A stretch of DNA of 64,000 nt from Dipteronia dyeriana (Eukaryota > Streptophyta > Magnoliopsida > Sapindales > Sapindaceae), in NCBI GenBank assembly GCA_032871835.1, contig CM065296.1, forward strand, positions 52,357,288-52,421,287. Direction: 5' to 3'. The notes below the pieces were generated by a model. That model was not told where the DNA came from. It did no database searches and was given only the letters and a program-made list of their open reading frames with translations. Below, piece after piece: positions 23,834-36,303 of this stretch; the first letter of the stretch is position 1; the number at the start of each line of letters is the position of its first letter. A program made the translations under genes and the position numbers.

Positions 23834-25813
23834 GTTGTCATCCAGATCTCAAGACCAGGAAACAGCTAGGTAACGCTTTTTATGACTTGGTCGGGCTACC
23901 ACCCCCTGGAAGGATCTGAGTGTAAGAGCATAGTTGCCAACTAGATCTCGGGACCTGGAAATAGCTAGATAGAGCTCCTGATGCCTTGGTCGAGCTACCA
24001 CCACCAAGATGGATCAGAGTGTAGGAGAATTGTTGCCATCCAGATCTATAGACTAGGAAATAGCTAGATAGTTTTTCTGATGCCTTGGTCGGGCTTTCAC
24101 CCCTAAGAAGGATCTGAGTGTACGAGCATATTTGCCATCCAGATCTCAAGACCAGGAAATAGATAGGTAGCAATACTGATGACTTGGTCGGGCTACCACC
24201 CTCAAGAAGGATCTGAGTGTAAGAGCATAGTTGCCATCCAGATCTCGGGACCGGGAAATAGCTAGATAGGTAGCGCTCCTGATGCCTTGGTAGGGCTACC
24301 AACCCCAAGAAGGATCCGAGTGTAAGAGCATAGTTGCCATCCAGATCTTAAGACCAAGTAATAGCTGGACAGTGCTCCTTATGCCTTGTTCGGGCTACCA
24401 CCTTCAAGAAGGTTCTGAGTGTAAGGGCATAGTTGCCATATAGATCTAAAGACTAGGAAATAGCTATATACCGCTCATGATGCCTTGTCGGGCTACCAGT
24501 CCTAAGAAGGGTCTGAGTGTAATAGCATAGTTGTCATCCAGATCTCAAGACCAGGAAATAGCTAGGTAGCGCTCCGGATGACTTGGTCGGGGTACCACCC
24601 CCAAGAAGGATCTGAGTGTAAGAGCATAGTTGCCATAAAGATCTCAAGACTAGGAAATAGCTAGATAGCGCTTCTGATGCCTTGTCGGGCTACCCGTCCA
24701 AAGAAGGGTCTGAGTGTAAGAGTATAGTTGCCATCCAGATCTCAAGACCAGGAAATAGATAGGTAGCGCTCCTGATGACTTGGTCAGGCTACCACCCCCA
24801 AGAAGGATCTGAGTGTAAGAGCATAGTTGCCATCCAGATCTTAAGACCAAGTAATAGCTGGACAGCGCTCCTTATGCCTTGATCGGGCTACCACCTTCAA
24901 GAAGGTTCTGAGTGTAAGAGCATAGTTGCCATCTAGATCTAAAGTCTAGGAAATAGCTAGATACCGCTCATGATGCCTTGGTCGGGCTACCACCCTTAAG
25001 AAGGTTCTGAGTGTAAAAGAATAGTTGCCATCCAAATCTCAAGACCAGGAAATAGCTAGGTAGTGCTCCTGATGCCTTGGTCGGGCTACCCCTCCTAAGA
25101 AAGACCTAAGTGTAAGAGCATAGTTGCCATCCAGATCTCAAGACCAGGAAATAGCTAGATAGCGCTCCTGATGCCTTGTCGGGCTACCCGTCCAAAGAAG
25201 GGTCTGAGTGTAAGAGTATAGTTGCCATCCAGATCTCAAGACCAGGAAATAGATAGGTAGCGCTCCTGATGACTTGGTCAGGCTACCACCCCCAAGAAGG
25301 ATCTGAGTGTTGGATCATAGTTGCCATCCGGATCTCGGGACCGGGAAATAACTACATAGCCCTCCTGATGCCTTGGTAGGGCTACCAACCTCAAGAAGGA
25401 TCCGAGTGTAAGAGCATAGTTGCCATCCAGATCTTAAGACCAAGTAATAGCTGGACAGCGCTCCTTATGCCTTGTTCCGGCTACCACCTTCAAGAAGGTT
25501 CTAAGTGTAAGAGCATAGTTGCCATCTAGATCTAAAGACTAGGAAATAGCTAGATACCGCTCCTGATGCCTTGGTCGGGCTACCACCCTTAAGAAGGTTC
25601 TGAGTGTAAAAGCATAGTTGCCATCCAGATCTCAAGACCAGGAAATAGCTAGGTAGCGCTCCTGATGCCTTGGTCGGGCTACCCCTCCTAAGAAGGACCT
25701 AAGTGTAAGAGCATAGTTGCCATCCAGATCTCAAGACCAGAAAATAGCTAGATAGCGCTCCTGATGCCTTGTCGGGCTATTACTCCCAAGAAAGGTCTGA
25801 GTGTAATAGCATA
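23834..25813. repeat. 1,980-bp HOR, unit 2
   Basis: It repeats unit 1 at +1,980 with scattered single-base differences, for example CCACCACCAAG for CCATCACCAAG, TAAGGGCATAG near 24,424, and CCATAAAGATC near 24,635. Confidence 0.92.
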
Positions 25814-26509
25814 GTTGTCATCCAGATCTCAAGACCAGGAAACAGCTAGGTAACGATTTTTATGACTTGGTCGGGCTACCACCCCCTGGAAGGATCTGAG
25901 TGTAAGAGCATAGTTGCCAACTAGATCTCGGGACCTGGAAATAGCTAGATAGCCCTCCTGATGCCTTGGTCGAGCTACCACCACCAAGATTGATCAGAGT
26001 GTAGGACAATTGTTGCCATCCAGATCTATAGACTAGGAAATAGCTAGATAGTTTTTCTGATGCCTTGGTCGGGCTTTCACCCCTAAGAAGGATCTGTGTG
26101 TAAGAGCATATTTGCCATCCAGATCTCAAGACCAGGAAATAGATAGGTAGCAATACTGATGACTTGGTCGGGCTACCACCCTCAAGAAGGATCTGAGTGT
26201 AAGAGCATAGTTGCCATCCAGATCTCGGGACCGGGAAATAGCTAGATAGGTAGCGCTCCTGATGCCTTGGTAGGGCTACCAACCCCAAGAAGGATCCGAG
26301 TGTAAGAGCATAGTTGCCATCCAGATCTTAAGACCAAGTAATAGCTGGACAGTGCTCCTTATGCCTTGTTCGGGCTACCACCTTCAAGAAGGTTCTGAGT
26401 GTAAGAGCATAGTTGCCATCTAGATCTAAAGACTAGGAAATAGCTAGATACCGCTCATGATGCCTTGTCGGGCTACCAGTCCTAAGAAGGGTCTGAGTGT
26501 AATAGCATA
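25814..26509. repeat. 1,980-bp HOR, truncated unit 3 (7 monomers, 696 bp)
   Basis: It carries only monomers 1-7 of the 20-mer (99, 99, 99, 99, 103, 99, 98). At 26,510 the order jumps back to monomer 1, so 13 monomers are skipped. This is the junction of a larger duplication. Confidence 0.9.
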
Positions 26510-28489
26510 GTTGTCATCCAGATCTCAAGACCAGGAAACAGCTAGGTAACGATTTTTATGACTTGGTCGGGCTACCACCCCCTGGAAGGATCTGAGTGTA
26601 AGAGCATAGTTGCCAACTAGATCTCGGGACCTGGAAATAGCTAGATAGCCCTCCTGATGCCTTGGTCGAGCTACCATCACCAAGATGGATCAGAGTGTAG
26701 GAGATTTGTTGCCATCCAGATCTATAGACTAGGAAATAGCTAGATAGTTTTTCTGATGCCTTGGTCGGGCTTTCACCCCTAAGAAGGATCTGTGTGTAAG
26801 AGCATATTTGCCATCCAGATCTCAAGACCAGGAAATAGATAGGTAGCAATACTGATGACTTGGTCGGGCTACCACCCTCAAGAAGGATCTGAGTGTAAGA
26901 GCATAGTTGCCATCCAGATCTCGGGACCGGGAAATAGCTAGATAGGTAGCGCTCCTGATGCCTTGGTAGGGCTACCAACCCCAAGAAGGATCCGAGTGTA
27001 AGAGCATAGTTGCCATCCAGATCTTAAGACCAAGTAATAGCTGGACAGTGCTCCTTATGCCTTGTTCGGGCTACCACCTTCAAGAAGGTTCTGAGTGTAA
27101 GAGCATAGTTGCCATCTAGATCTAAAGACTAGGAAATAGCTAGATACCGCTCATGATGCCTTGTCGGGCTACCAGTCCTAAGAAGGGTCTGAGTTTAATA
27201 GCATAGTTGTCATCCAGATCTCAAGACCAGGAAATAGCTAGGTAGCGCTCCGGATGACTAGGTCGGGGTACCACCCCCAAGAAGAATCTGAGTGTAAGAG
27301 CATAGTTGCCATCCAGATCTCAAGACTAGGAAATAGCTAGATAGCGCTTCTGATGCCTTGTCGGGCTACCCGTCCAAAGAAGGGTCTGAGTGTAAGAGTA
27401 TAGTTGCCATCCAGATCTCAAGACCAGGAAATAGATAGGTAGCGCTCCTGATGACTTGGTCAGGCTACCACCCCCAAGAAGGATCTGAGTGTAAGAGCAT
27501 AGTTGCCATCCAGATCTTAAGACCAAGTAATAGCTGGACAGCGCTCCTTATGCCTTGATCGGGCTACCACCTTCAAGAAGGTTCTGAGTGTAAGAGCATA
27601 GTTGCCATCTAGATCTAAAGACTAGGAAATAGCTAGATACCGCTCATGATGCCTTGGTCGGCCAACCACCCTTAAGAAGGTTCTGAGTGTAAAAGAATAG
27701 TTGCCATCCATATCTCAAGACCAGGAAATAGCTAGGTAGTGCTCCTGATGCCTTGGTCGGGCTACCCCTCCTAAGAAAGACCTAAGTGTAAGAGCATAGT
27801 TGCCATCCAGATCTCAAGACCAGGAAATAGCTAGATAGCGCTCCTGATGCCTTGTCGGGCTACCCGTCCAAAGAAGGGTCTGAGTGTAAGAGTATAGTTG
27901 CCATCCAAGTCTCAAGACCAGGAAATAGATAGGTAGCGCTCCTGATGACTTGGTCAGGCTACCACCCCCAAGAAGGATCTAAGTGTTGGAGCATAGTTGC
28001 CATCCAGATCTCGGGACCGGGAAATAACTAGATAGCCCTCCTGATGCCTTGGTAGGGCTACCAACCTCAAGAAGGATCCGAGTGTAAGAGCATAGTTGCC
28101 ATCCAGATCTTAAGACCAAGTAATAGCTGGACAGCGCTCCTTATGCCTTGTTCCGGCTACCACCTTCAAGAAGGTTCTAAGTGTAAGAGCATAGTTGCCA
28201 TCTAGATCTAAAGACTAGGAAATAGCTAGATACCGCTCCTGATGCCTTGGTCGGGCTACCACCCTTAAGAAGGTTCGGAGTGTAAAAGCATAGTTGCCAT
28301 CCAGATCTCAAGACCAGGAAATAGCTAGGTAGCGCTCCTGATGCCTTGGTCGGGCTACCCCTCCTAAGAAGGACCTAAGTGTAAGAGCATAGTTGCCATC
28401 CAGATCTCAAGACCAGAAAATAGCTAGATAGCGCTCCTGATGCCTTGTCGAGCTATTACTCCCAAGAAGGGTCTGAGTGTAATAGCATA
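26510..28489. repeat. 1,980-bp HOR, unit 4 (second copy of unit 1)
   Basis: It matches unit 1 at +4,656 and shares unit 1's private variants (CCATCACCAAGATGG, GGAGATTTG, GACTAGGTCGGGG). The first few dozen bases keep a unit-3 variant (AACGATTTTTATG), so the crossover lies between about 26,551 and 26,675. Confidence 0.9.
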
Positions 28490-30469
28490 GTTGTCATCCA
28501 GATCTCAAGACCAGGAAACAGCTAGGTAACGCTTTTTATGACTTGGTCGGGCTACCACCCCCTGGAAGGATCTGAGTGTAAGAGCATAGTTGCCAACTAG
28601 ATCTCGGGACCTGGAAATAGCTAGATAGAGCTCCTGATGCCTTGGTCGAGCTACCACCACCAAGATGGATCAGAGTGTAGGAGAATTGTTGCCATCCAGA
28701 TCTATAGACTAGGAAATAGCTAGATAGTTTTTCTGATGCCTTGGTCGGGCTTTCACCCCTAAGAAGGATCTGAGTGTACGAGCATATTTGCCATCCAGAT
28801 CTCAAGACCAGGAAATAGATAGGTAGCAATACTGATGACTTGGTCGGGCTACCACCCTCAAGAAGGATCTGAGTGTAAGAGCATAGTTGCCATCCAGATC
28901 TCGGGACCGGGAAATAGCTAGATAGGTAGCGCTCCTGATGCCTTGGTAGGGCTACCAACCCCAAGAAGGATCCGAGTGTAAGAGCATAGTTGCCATCCAG
29001 ATCTTAAGACCAAGTAATAGCTGGACAGTGCTCCTTATGCCTTGTTCGGGCTACCACCTTCAAGAAGGTTCTGAGTGTAAGGGCATAGTTGCCATATAGA
29101 TCTAAAGACTAGGAAATAGCTATATACCGCTCATGATGCCTTGTCGGGCTACCAGTCCTAAGAAGGGTCTGAGTGTAATAGCATAGTTGTCATCCAGATC
29201 TCAAGACCAGGAAATAGCTAGGTAGCGCTCCGGATGACTTGGTCGGGGTACCACCCCCAAGAAGGATCTGAGTGTAAGAGCATAGTTGCCATAAAGATCT
29301 CAAGACTAGGAAATAGCTAGATAGCGCTTCTGATGCCTTGTCGGGCTACCCGTCCAAAGAAGGGTCTGAGTGTAAGAGTATAGTTGCCATCCAGATCTCA
29401 AGACCAGGAAATAGATAGGTAGCGCTCCTGATGACTTGGTCAGGCTACCACCCCCAAGAAGGATCTGAGTGTAAGAGCATAGTTGCCATCCAGATCTTAA
29501 GACCAAGTAATAGCTGGACAGCGCTCCTTATGCCTTGATCGGGCTACCACCTTCAAGAAGGTTCTGAGTGTAAGAGCATAGTTGCCATCTAGATCTAAAG
29601 TCTAGGAAATAGCTAGATACCGCTCATGATGCCTTGGTCGGGCTACCACCCTTAAGAAGGTTCTGAGTGTAAAAGAATAGTTGCCATCCAAATCTCAAGA
29701 CCAGGAAATAGCTAGGTAGTGCTCCTGATGCCTTGGTCGGGCTACCCCTCCTAAGAAAGACCTAAGTGTAAGAGCATAGTTGCCATCCAGATCTCAAGAC
29801 CAGGAAATAGCTAGATAGCGCTCCTGATGCCTTGTCGGGCTACCCGTCCAAAGAAGGGTCTGAGTGTAAGAGTATAGTTGCCATCCAGATCTCAAGACCA
29901 GGAAATAGATAGGTAGCGCTCCTGATGACTTGGTCAGGCTACCACCCCCAAGAAGGATCTGAGTGTTGGATCATAGTTGCCATCCGGATCTCGGGACCGG
30001 GAAATAACTACATAGCCCTCCTGATGCCTTGGTAGGGCTACCAACCTCAAGAAGGATCCGAGTGTAAGAGCATAGTTGCCATCCAGATCTTAAGACCAAG
30101 TAATAGCTGGACAGCGCTCCTTATGCCTTGTTCCGGCTACCACCTTCAAGAAGGTTCTAAGTGTAAGAGCATAGTTGCCATCTAGATCTAAAGACTAGGA
30201 AATAGCTAGATACCGCTCCTGATGCCTTGGTCGGGCTACCACCCTTAAGAAGGTTCTGAGTGTAAAAGCATAGTTGCCATCCAGATCTCAAGACCAGGAA
30301 ATAGCTAGGTAGCGCTCCTGATGCCTTGGTCGGGCTACCCCTCCTAAGAAGGACCTAAGTGTAAGAGCATAGTTGCCATCCAGATCTCAAGACCAGAAAA
30401 TAGCTAGATAGCGCTCCTGATGCCTTGTCGGGCTATTACTCCCAAGAAAGGTCTGAGTGTAATAGCATA
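28490..30469. repeat. 1,980-bp HOR, unit 5 (second copy of unit 2)
   Basis: It matches unit 2 at +4,656, including unit 2's private TAAGGGCATAG and CCATAAAGATC variants. This shows the 4,656-bp block was copied as a whole, not unit by unit. Confidence 0.9.
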
Positions 30470-30865
30470 GTTGTCATCCAGATCTCAAGACCAGGAAACA
30501 GCTAGGTAACGATTTTTATGACTTGGTCGGGCTACCACCCCCTGGAAGGATCTGAGTGTAAGAGCATAGTTGCCAACTAGATCTCGGGACCTGGAAATAG
30601 CTAGATAGCCCTCCTGATGCCTTGGTCGAGCTACCACCACCAAGATTGATCAGAGTGTAGGACAATTGTTGCCATCCAGATCTATAGACTAGGAAATAGC
30701 TAGATAGTTTTTCTGATGCCTTGGTCGGGCTTTCACCCCTAAGAAGGATCTGAGTGTAAGAGCATATTTGCCATCCAGATCTCAAGACCAGGAAATAGAT
30801 AGGTAGCAATACTGATGACTTGGTCGGGCTACCACCCTCAAGAAGGATCTGAGTGTAAGAGCATA
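30470..30865. repeat. 1,980-bp HOR, partial last unit (4 monomers)
   Basis: It holds monomers 1-4 of the 20-mer and matches 25,814-26,209. The monomer at 30,866 (CCAGGTCTCGGGACCAGG, TAGCCCTCTTGATG) is not the expected 103-bp type, so the HOR ends here. Confidence 0.88.
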
Positions 30866-31555
30866 GTTGCCATCCAGGTCTCGGGACCAGGAAATAGCTA
30901 GATAGCCCTCTTGATGCCTTGGTAGGGCTACCAACCCCAAGAAGGATCCGAGTTTAAGAGCATAGTTGCCATCCAGATCTTAAGACCAAGTAATAGCTGG
31001 ACAGCACTCCTTATGCCTTGGTCGGGCTACCACCTTCAAGAAGGTCCTGAGTGTAAGAGCATAGTTGCCATCCAGATCTCAAGACTAGGAAGTTACTAGA
31101 TAGCGCTCCTGATGCCTTGTCGGGCTACCAGTCCTAAGAAGGGTCTGAGTGTAATAGCATAGTTTCCATCAAGATCTCAACACCAGGAAATAGCTAGGTA
31201 GCGCTCTTGATGCCTTGGTCGGGCTACCAACCCTAAGAAGGATCTGAGTGTAAGAGCATATTTGCCATCCAGGTCTCAAGACCAGGAAATAGCTAGGTAG
31301 CGCTTCTGATGCCTTGGTCGGGCTACTCCTCCTAAGAAGGACCTAAGTGTAAGAGCATAGTTGCCATCCAGATCTCAAGACCAGGAAATAGCTAGATAGT
31401 GCTCCTGATGCCTTGTCAGGCTACCACTCCTAAGAAGGGTCTGAGTGTAATAGCATAGTTGTCATCCAGATCATAAGACAAGGAAATAGCTAGATAGTGC
31501 TCCTGATGCCTTGTCGGGCTACCACCCCTAAGAAGGATCTGAGTGTAAGAGCATA
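30866..31555. repeat. Mixed family II monomers between HOR domains
   Basis: Seven monomers of types that also occur at 33.2-33.9, 44.2-44.9 and 49.0-49.5 kb (CCAGGTCTCGGG, CAAGTAATAGCTGG, CTAGGAAGTTACTAG, CATCAAGATCTCAACACC, GGCTACTCCTCC, AGATCATAAGACAAGG). No non-satellite sequence is present. Confidence 0.7.
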
Positions 31556-33928
31556 GTTGCCATCTAGATCTCAAGACTAGGAAATAGCTAGATAGCGCTT
31601 CTGATGCCTTGTCGGGCTACCAGTCCCAAGAAGGGTCTGAGTGTAAGAGTATAGTTGCCATCCAGATCTCAAAACCAGGAAATAGATAGGTAGTGCTCCT
31701 AATGACTTAGTCAGGCTACCACCCCCAAGAAGGATCTGAGTGTAAGAGCATAGTTGCCATCCATATCTCAGGACCGGGAAATAGCTAGATAGGTAGCGCT
31801 CCTGATGCCTTGGTAGGGCTACCAACCTCAAGAAGGATCCGAGTGTAAGAGCATAGTTGCCATCCAGATCTTAAGACCAAGTAATAGCTGGACAGCGCTC
31901 CTTATGCCTTGTTCGGGCTACCACCTTCAAGAAGGTTCTGAGTGTAAGAGCATAGTTGCCATCTAGATCTAAAGACTAGGAAATAGCTAGATACTGCTCA
32001 TGATACCTTGTCGGGCTACCAGTACCAAGAAGGGTCTGAGTGTAATAGCATAGTTGTCATCCAGATCTCGAGACCAGGAAATAGCTAGGTAGCGCTACGG
32101 ATGACTTGGTCGGGGTACCACCCCCAAGAAGGATCTGAGTGTAAGAGCATAGTTGCCATCCAGATCTCAAGACTAGGAAATAGCTAGATAGCGCTTCTAA
32201 TGCCTTGTCGGGCTACCAGTCCCAAGAAGGGTCTGAGTGTAAGAGTATAGTTGCCATCCAGATCTCAAGACCAGGAAATCGATAGGTAGCGCTCTTGATG
32301 ACTTGGTCAGGCTACCACCCCCAAGAAGGATCTGAGTGTAAGAGCATAGTTGCCATCCAGATCTCGGGACAGGGAAATAGATAGATAGCCCTCCTGATGC
32401 CTTGGTAGGGCTATCAACCTCAAGAAGGATCCAAGTGTAAGAGCATAGTTGCCATCCAGATCTTAAGACCAAGTAATAGCTGGACAGCGCTCCTTATGCC
32501 TTGTTCGGGCTACCACCTTCAAGAAGTTTCTGAATGTAATAGCATAGTTGCCATCTAGATCTAAAGACTAGGAACTAGCTAGATACCGCTCCTGATGCCT
32601 TGGTCGGGCTACCACCCTTAAGAAGGTTCTGAGTGTAAAAGCATAGTTGCCATCCAGATCTCAAGACCAGGAAATAGCTAGGTAGCGCTCCTGATGCCTT
32701 AGTCGGGCTACCCCTCCTAAGAAGGACCAAAGTATAAGAGCATAGTTGCCATCCAGATCTCAAGACCAGGAAATAGCTAGATAGCGCTCCTGATGCCTTG
32801 TCGGGCTACTACTCCCAAGAAGGGTCTGAGTGTAATAGCAAAGTTGTCATCCAGATCTCAAGACCAGGAAACAGCTAGGTAACGCTTTTGATGACTTGGT
32901 CGGGCTACCACCCCCTGGAAGGACCGGAGTGTAAGAGCATAGTTGCCAACTAGATCTGGGGACCTGGAAATAGCTAGATAGCCCTCCCGATGCCTTGGTC
33001 GAGCTACCACCACCAAGATGGATCAGAGTGTAAGAGAATTGTTGCCATCCAGATCTGTAGACTAGGAAATAGCTAGATAGATTTTCTGATGCCTTGGTCG
33101 GGCTTTCACCCCTAAGAAGGATCTGAGTGTAAGAGCATATTTGCCAACCAGATCTCAAGACCAGGAAATAGATAGGTAGCAATACTGATGACTTGGTCGG
33201 GCTACCACCCTCAAGAAGGATCTGAGTGTAAGAGCATAGCTGCCATCCAGGTCAAGGGACCAGGAAATAGCTAGATAGCCCTCTTGATGCCTTGGTAGGG
33301 CTACCAACCCCAAGAAGGATCTAAGTTTAAGAGCATAGTTGCCATCCAGATCTTAAGACCAAGTAATAGCTGGACAGCACTCCTTATGCCTTGGTCGGGC
33401 TACCACCTTCAAGAAGGTTCTGAGTGTAAGAGCATAGTTGCCATCCAGATCTCAAGACAAGGAAGTAGCTAGATAGCGCTCCTGATGCCTTGTCGGGCTA
33501 CCAGTCCTAAGAAGGGTCTGAGTGTAATAGCATAGTTTCCATCAAGATCTCCAGACCAGGAAATAGCTAGGTAGCGCTCCTGATGCCTTGGTCAGGCTAC
33601 CAACCCTAAGAAGGATCTGAGTGTAAGAGCATATTTGCCATCCAGATCTCAAGACCAGGAAATAGCTAGGTAGCGCTTCTGATGCCTTGGTCGGGCTACT
33701 CCTCCTAAGAAGGACCTAAGTGTAAGAGCACAGTTGCCATCCAGATCTCAATACCAGGAAATAGCTAGATAGTGCTCGTGATGCCTTGTCGGGCTACCAC
33801 TCCTAAGAAGGGTCTGAGTGTAATAGCATAGTTGTCATCCAGATCATAAGACAAGGAAATAGCTAGATAGTGCTCCTGATGCCTTGTCGGGCTACCACCC
33901 CCATGAAGGATCCGAGTGTAAGAGCATA
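31556..33928. repeat. ~2.37-kb HOR unit X0 (diverged)
   Basis: It is 2,373 bp long and aligns with 33,929-36,303, which starts with the same CAAGACTAGG, GCGCTTCTGATGCC monomer. It carries more differences than the later copies. It includes the CAGATCGATAGG-like variant near 32,279 and an AGATCATAAG monomer near its end. Confidence 0.65.
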
Positions 33929-36303
33929 GTTGCCATCCAGATCTCAAGACTAGGAAATAGCTAGATAGCGCTTCTGATGCCTTGTCGGGCTACCAGTCCC
34001 AAGAAGGGTCTGAGTGTAAGAGTATAGTTGCCATCCAGATCTCAAAACCAGGAAATAGATAGGTAGCGCTCCTAATGACTTAGTCAGGCTACCACCCCCA
34101 AGAAGGATCTGAGTGTAAGAGCATAGTTGCCATCCAGATCTCGGGACCGGGAAATAGCTAGATAGGTAGCGCTCCTGATGCCTTGGTAGGGCTACTAACC
34201 CCAAGAAGGATCCGAGTGTAAGAGCATAGTTGCCATCCAGATCTTAAGACCAAGTAATAGCTGGACAGCGCTCCATATGCCTTGTTCGGGCTACCACCTT
34301 CAAGAAGGTTCTGAGTGTAAGAGCATAGTTTCCATCTAGATCTAAAGACTAGGAAATAGCTAGATACCGCTCATGATACCTTGTCGGGCTACCAGTCCCA
34401 AGAAAGGTCTGAGTGTAATAGCATAGTTGTCATCCAGATCTCAAGACCAGGAAATAGCTAGGTAGCGCTCCGGATGACTTGGTCGGGGTACCACCCCCAA
34501 GAAGGATCTGAGTGTAAGAGCATAGTTGCCATCCAGATCTCAAGAATAGGAAATAGCTAGATAGCACTTCTGATGCCTTGTCGGGCTACCAGTCCCAAGA
34601 AGGGTCTGAGTTTAAGAGTATAGTTGCCATCCAGATCTTAAGACCAGGAAATAGATAGGTAGCGCTCCTGATGACTTGGTCAGGCTACCACCCCCAAGAA
34701 GGATCTGAGTGTAAGAGCATAGTTGCCATCCAGATCTCGGGACAGGGAAATAGCTAGATAGCCCTCCTGATGCCTTGGTAGGGCTAGAAACCTCAAGAAG
34801 AATCCGAGTGTAAGAGCATAGTTGCCATCCAGATCTTAAGACCAAGTAATAGCTGGACAGCGCTGCTTATGCCTTGTTCGGGCTACCACCTTCAAGAAGG
34901 TTCTGAGTGTAAGAGCATAGTTGCCATCTAGATCTAAAGACTAGGAAATAGCTAGATACCGCTCCTGATGCCTTGGTCGGGCTACCACCCTTAAGAAGGT
35001 TCTGAGTTTTAAAAGCATAGTTGCCATCCAGATCTCAAGACCAAGAAATAGCTAGGTAGCGCTCCTGATGCCTTGGTCGGGCTACCCCTCCTAAGAAGGA
35101 CCTAAGTGTAAGAGCATCGTTGCCATCCAGATCTCAAGACCAGGAAATAGCTAGATAGCACTCCTGATGCCTTGTAGGGCTACTATTCCCAAGAAGGGTC
35201 TGAGTGTAATAGCATAGTTGTCATCCAGATCTCAAGACCAGGAAGCAGCTAGGTAACGCTTCTGATGACTTTGTCGGGCTACCACCCCCTAGAAGGATCT
35301 GAGTGTAAGAGCATAGTTGCCAACTAGATCTCGGGACCTGGAAATAGCTCGATAGCCCTCCTGATGCCTTGGTCGAGCTACCACCACCAAGATGGATCAG
35401 AGTGTAAGAGAATTGTTGCCATCCAGATCTGTAGACTAGGAAATAGCTAGATAGTTTTTCTGATGCCTTAATCGGGCTTTCACCCCTAAGAAGGATCTGA
35501 GTGTAAGAGCATATTTGCAATCCAGATCTCAAGACCAGGAAATAGATAGGTAGCAATACTGATGACTTGGTCGGGCTACCACCCCTAAGAAGGATCTGAG
35601 TGTAAGAGCATAGTTGCCATCCAGGTCTCGGGACCAGGAAATAGCTAGATAGCCCTCTTGATGCTTTGGTAGGGCTACCAACCCCAAGAAGGATCTGAGT
35701 TTAAGAGCATAGTTGCCATCTAGATCTTAAGACCAAGTAATAGCTGGACAGCACTCCTTATGCCTTGGTCTGGCTACCACCTTCAAGAAGGTTCTGAGTG
35801 TAAGAGCATAGTTGCCATCCAGATCTCAAGACTAGGAAATAGCTAGATACCGCTCCTGATGCCTTGGTCGGGCTACCACCCTTAAGAAGGTTCTGAGTGT
35901 AAAAGCATAGTTGCCATCCAGATCTCAAGACCAGGAAATAGCTAGGTAGCGCTCTTGATGCCTTGGTCGGGCTACCCCTCCTAAGAAGGACCTAAGTGTA
36001 AGAGCATAGTTGCCATCCAGATCTCAAGACCAAAAAATAGCTAGATAGCGCTCCTGATGCCTTGGTCGAGCTACCCCTCCTAAGAAGGACCTAAGTGTAA
36101 GAGCATATTTGCCATCCAGATCTCAAGACCAGGAAATAGATAGATAGTGCTCCTGATGCCTTGTTGGGCTACCACTCCTAAGAAGGGTCTGAGTGTAATA
36201 GCATAGTTGTCATCCAGATCATAAGACAAGGAAATAGCTAGATAGTGCTCCTGATGCCTTGTCGGGCTACCACCCCCAAGGAGGATCTGAGTGTAAGAGC
36301 ATA
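33929..36303. repeat. 2,375-bp HOR unit X1 (first half of 4,157-bp duplication, copy 1)
   Basis: It matches 38,086-40,460 at +4,157. Shared private marks include GGGCTAGAAACC near 34,785, the one-base insertion GAGTTTTAAAAGC near 35,003, AGCATCGTTGCC near 35,114 and CAGGAAGCAGC near 35,240. Differences are few, for example ATAGCACTTC against ATAGCGCTTC. Confidence 0.85.
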
